From positions 1 through 5,332 of the forward strand of contig JACCZL010000027.1 of NCBI GenBank assembly GCA_013695975.1: a stretch of DNA of 5,332 bases, written 5' to 3'. This stretch comes from Chloroflexota bacterium (GTDB lineage Bacteria; Chloroflexota; UBA6077; JACCZL01). A program made the position numbers and the translations under genes. Under the pieces are notes generated by a model, which saw only the letters and a program-made list of their open reading frames with translations, searched no databases and was not told where the DNA came from. The stretch's first letter is position 1; each line of letters begins with the position of its first letter. Of the stretch, positions 5,053-5,332 are shown one piece after another.

Positions 5053-5332
5053 ATGGCCGGCTGCCCCCGCCGGCGGATGCCCCTGCTGAAGCTCGACCAG
5101 GACTACAAGAACGAGGCACACCCCGAGGATACGCCGATCCGCCCCGTCTGTGGGCTGTCAATCACCATGCTGCTCCGGCAACTGCTTCGGGCACCAACTC
5201 CAGGGCATGGCGCAGCACGGGCTTCATTCGGTAGTGCGACTCGCCCTCGATCCATCGGTACTCCACGAGGACGGCGATACCCGGCGTCCTCACCTTGTTG
5301 CAGCCTGGCGTGTCGTTGGTCCGACGTCCCAG
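5053..5332 (+). CDS. Doubtful partial reading frame open to the right edge, unrecognised
   Basis: From ATG 5053 the frame stays open to the end of the window (93 codons, incomplete). GAGGAG lies 11 nt upstream; ATG 5077 is another possible start. The first part, MPLLKLDQDYKNEAHPEDTP and onward through IRPVCGLSITM to about 5172, is protein-like, with almost all third positions G or C. After that the translation becomes rich in R, P, S and A, as expected for the shadow of the opposite-strand frame at 5162-5332. I infer either a short coding fragment cut off near 5165 by a rearrangement, or a chance frame. No family is recognised. Confidence 0.2.
   Translation, partial: MAGCPRRRMPLLKLDQDYKNEAHPEDTPIRPVCGLSITMLLRQLLRAPTPGHGAARASFGSATRPRSIGTPRGRRYPASSPCCSLACRWSDVP
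5162..5332 (-). CDS. Partial minus-strand gene, C-terminal end, unrecognised product
   Basis: The frame enters from the right edge and ends at TGA (5164-5162), giving 56 residues. Protein-like segments are CNKVRTPGIAVLVEYRWIEG and ESHYRMKPVLRHALELVPEA, with strong G/C bias in third positions and a normal mix of charged, aromatic and hydrophobic residues. The pattern looks like a beta strand (IAVLVEY) followed by an amphipathic helix (KPVLRHALELV). A GTG at 5293 could start a 43-residue protein, but it has no ribosome site, so truncation by the window edge is more likely. No family is recognised. Its stop lies 174 bp from the right arm of the inverted-repeat element. Confidence 0.45.
   Translation of the reverse strand: MGRRTNDTPGCNKVRTPGIAVLVEYRWIEGESHYRMKPVLRHALELVPEAVAGAAW

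Noticed and set aside
4880..5089. + strand 69-residue frame across the right inverted-repeat arm
   Set aside because: It has G/C third positions and a passable composition in part, but no ribosome site at ATG 4880. It runs through the repeat arm and the 5013-5050 hairpin and ends in a Pro/Gly/Cys tail. No family is recognised, and it is more simply explained by the repeat.
4807..5161. Two minus-strand frames of 102-104 residues (4807-5121 and 4853-5161)
   Set aside because: Both are rich in R, P, S, G or L without domain character, lack ribosome sites and cross the inverted-repeat element. They behave as shadow frames.

Overview
The window is high-GC bacterial DNA. Its first 4.4 kb is packed with genes that overlap or nearly touch; the last 0.9 kb is sparsely coding and rich in inverted repeats. 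No gene here fixes the taxonomy. The G/C-heavy third codon positions, an extended -10 promoter of the TGCTAGAAT type, and exported tandem-repeat propeller proteins would suit a Chloroflexota-like or actinobacterial lineage, but that is only an impression.

Left block (4-4000, all + strand): first comes an ornithine cyclodeaminase/mu-crystallin family NAD(P)-dependent enzyme. Next is an exported arylsulfotransferase-like six-bladed propeller enzyme that retains the His/His/Arg/His active-site pattern. Last is an exported seven-repeat PD40/TolB-like beta-propeller. Gene 1 and gene 2 share a TGATG stop/start, and gene 2 and gene 3 share ATGA, so the three could be one transcript. An extended -10 just after gene 1 could also give the two exported proteins their own promoter. 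In that case the arylsulfotransferase may start at TTG 1068 rather than ATG 984. The two secreted propeller proteins look like a functional pair outside the cytoplasm. The link to the amino-acid-type dehydrogenase may be only positional.

Middle (4001-4505): hairpins suitable for termination lie between convergent genes. A short minus-strand gene (4120-4389) encodes an 89-residue protein with two membrane segments, faintly resembling AtpZ/AtpI. It has a clear Shine-Dalgarno sequence, a strong leader hairpin immediately upstream of that site, and a possible promoter bracketed by a 7-bp direct repeat.

Right part (4505-5332): this looks like a decayed or mobile-element-influenced junction. It holds a probable coding remnant with a frame break (about 4517-4689) followed by two hairpins, a 175-bp MITE-like segment bounded by perfect 19-bp inverted repeats (4814-4988), another perfect 10-bp hairpin, and two mutually overlapping partial reading frames running off the right edge. 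The minus-strand one is the more protein-like over most of its length. I see no rRNA, tRNA, CRISPR array or transposase gene, and no convincing evidence of a new multi-gene system. The most unusual features are the inverted-repeat element and the secreted sulfotransferase/propeller pair.
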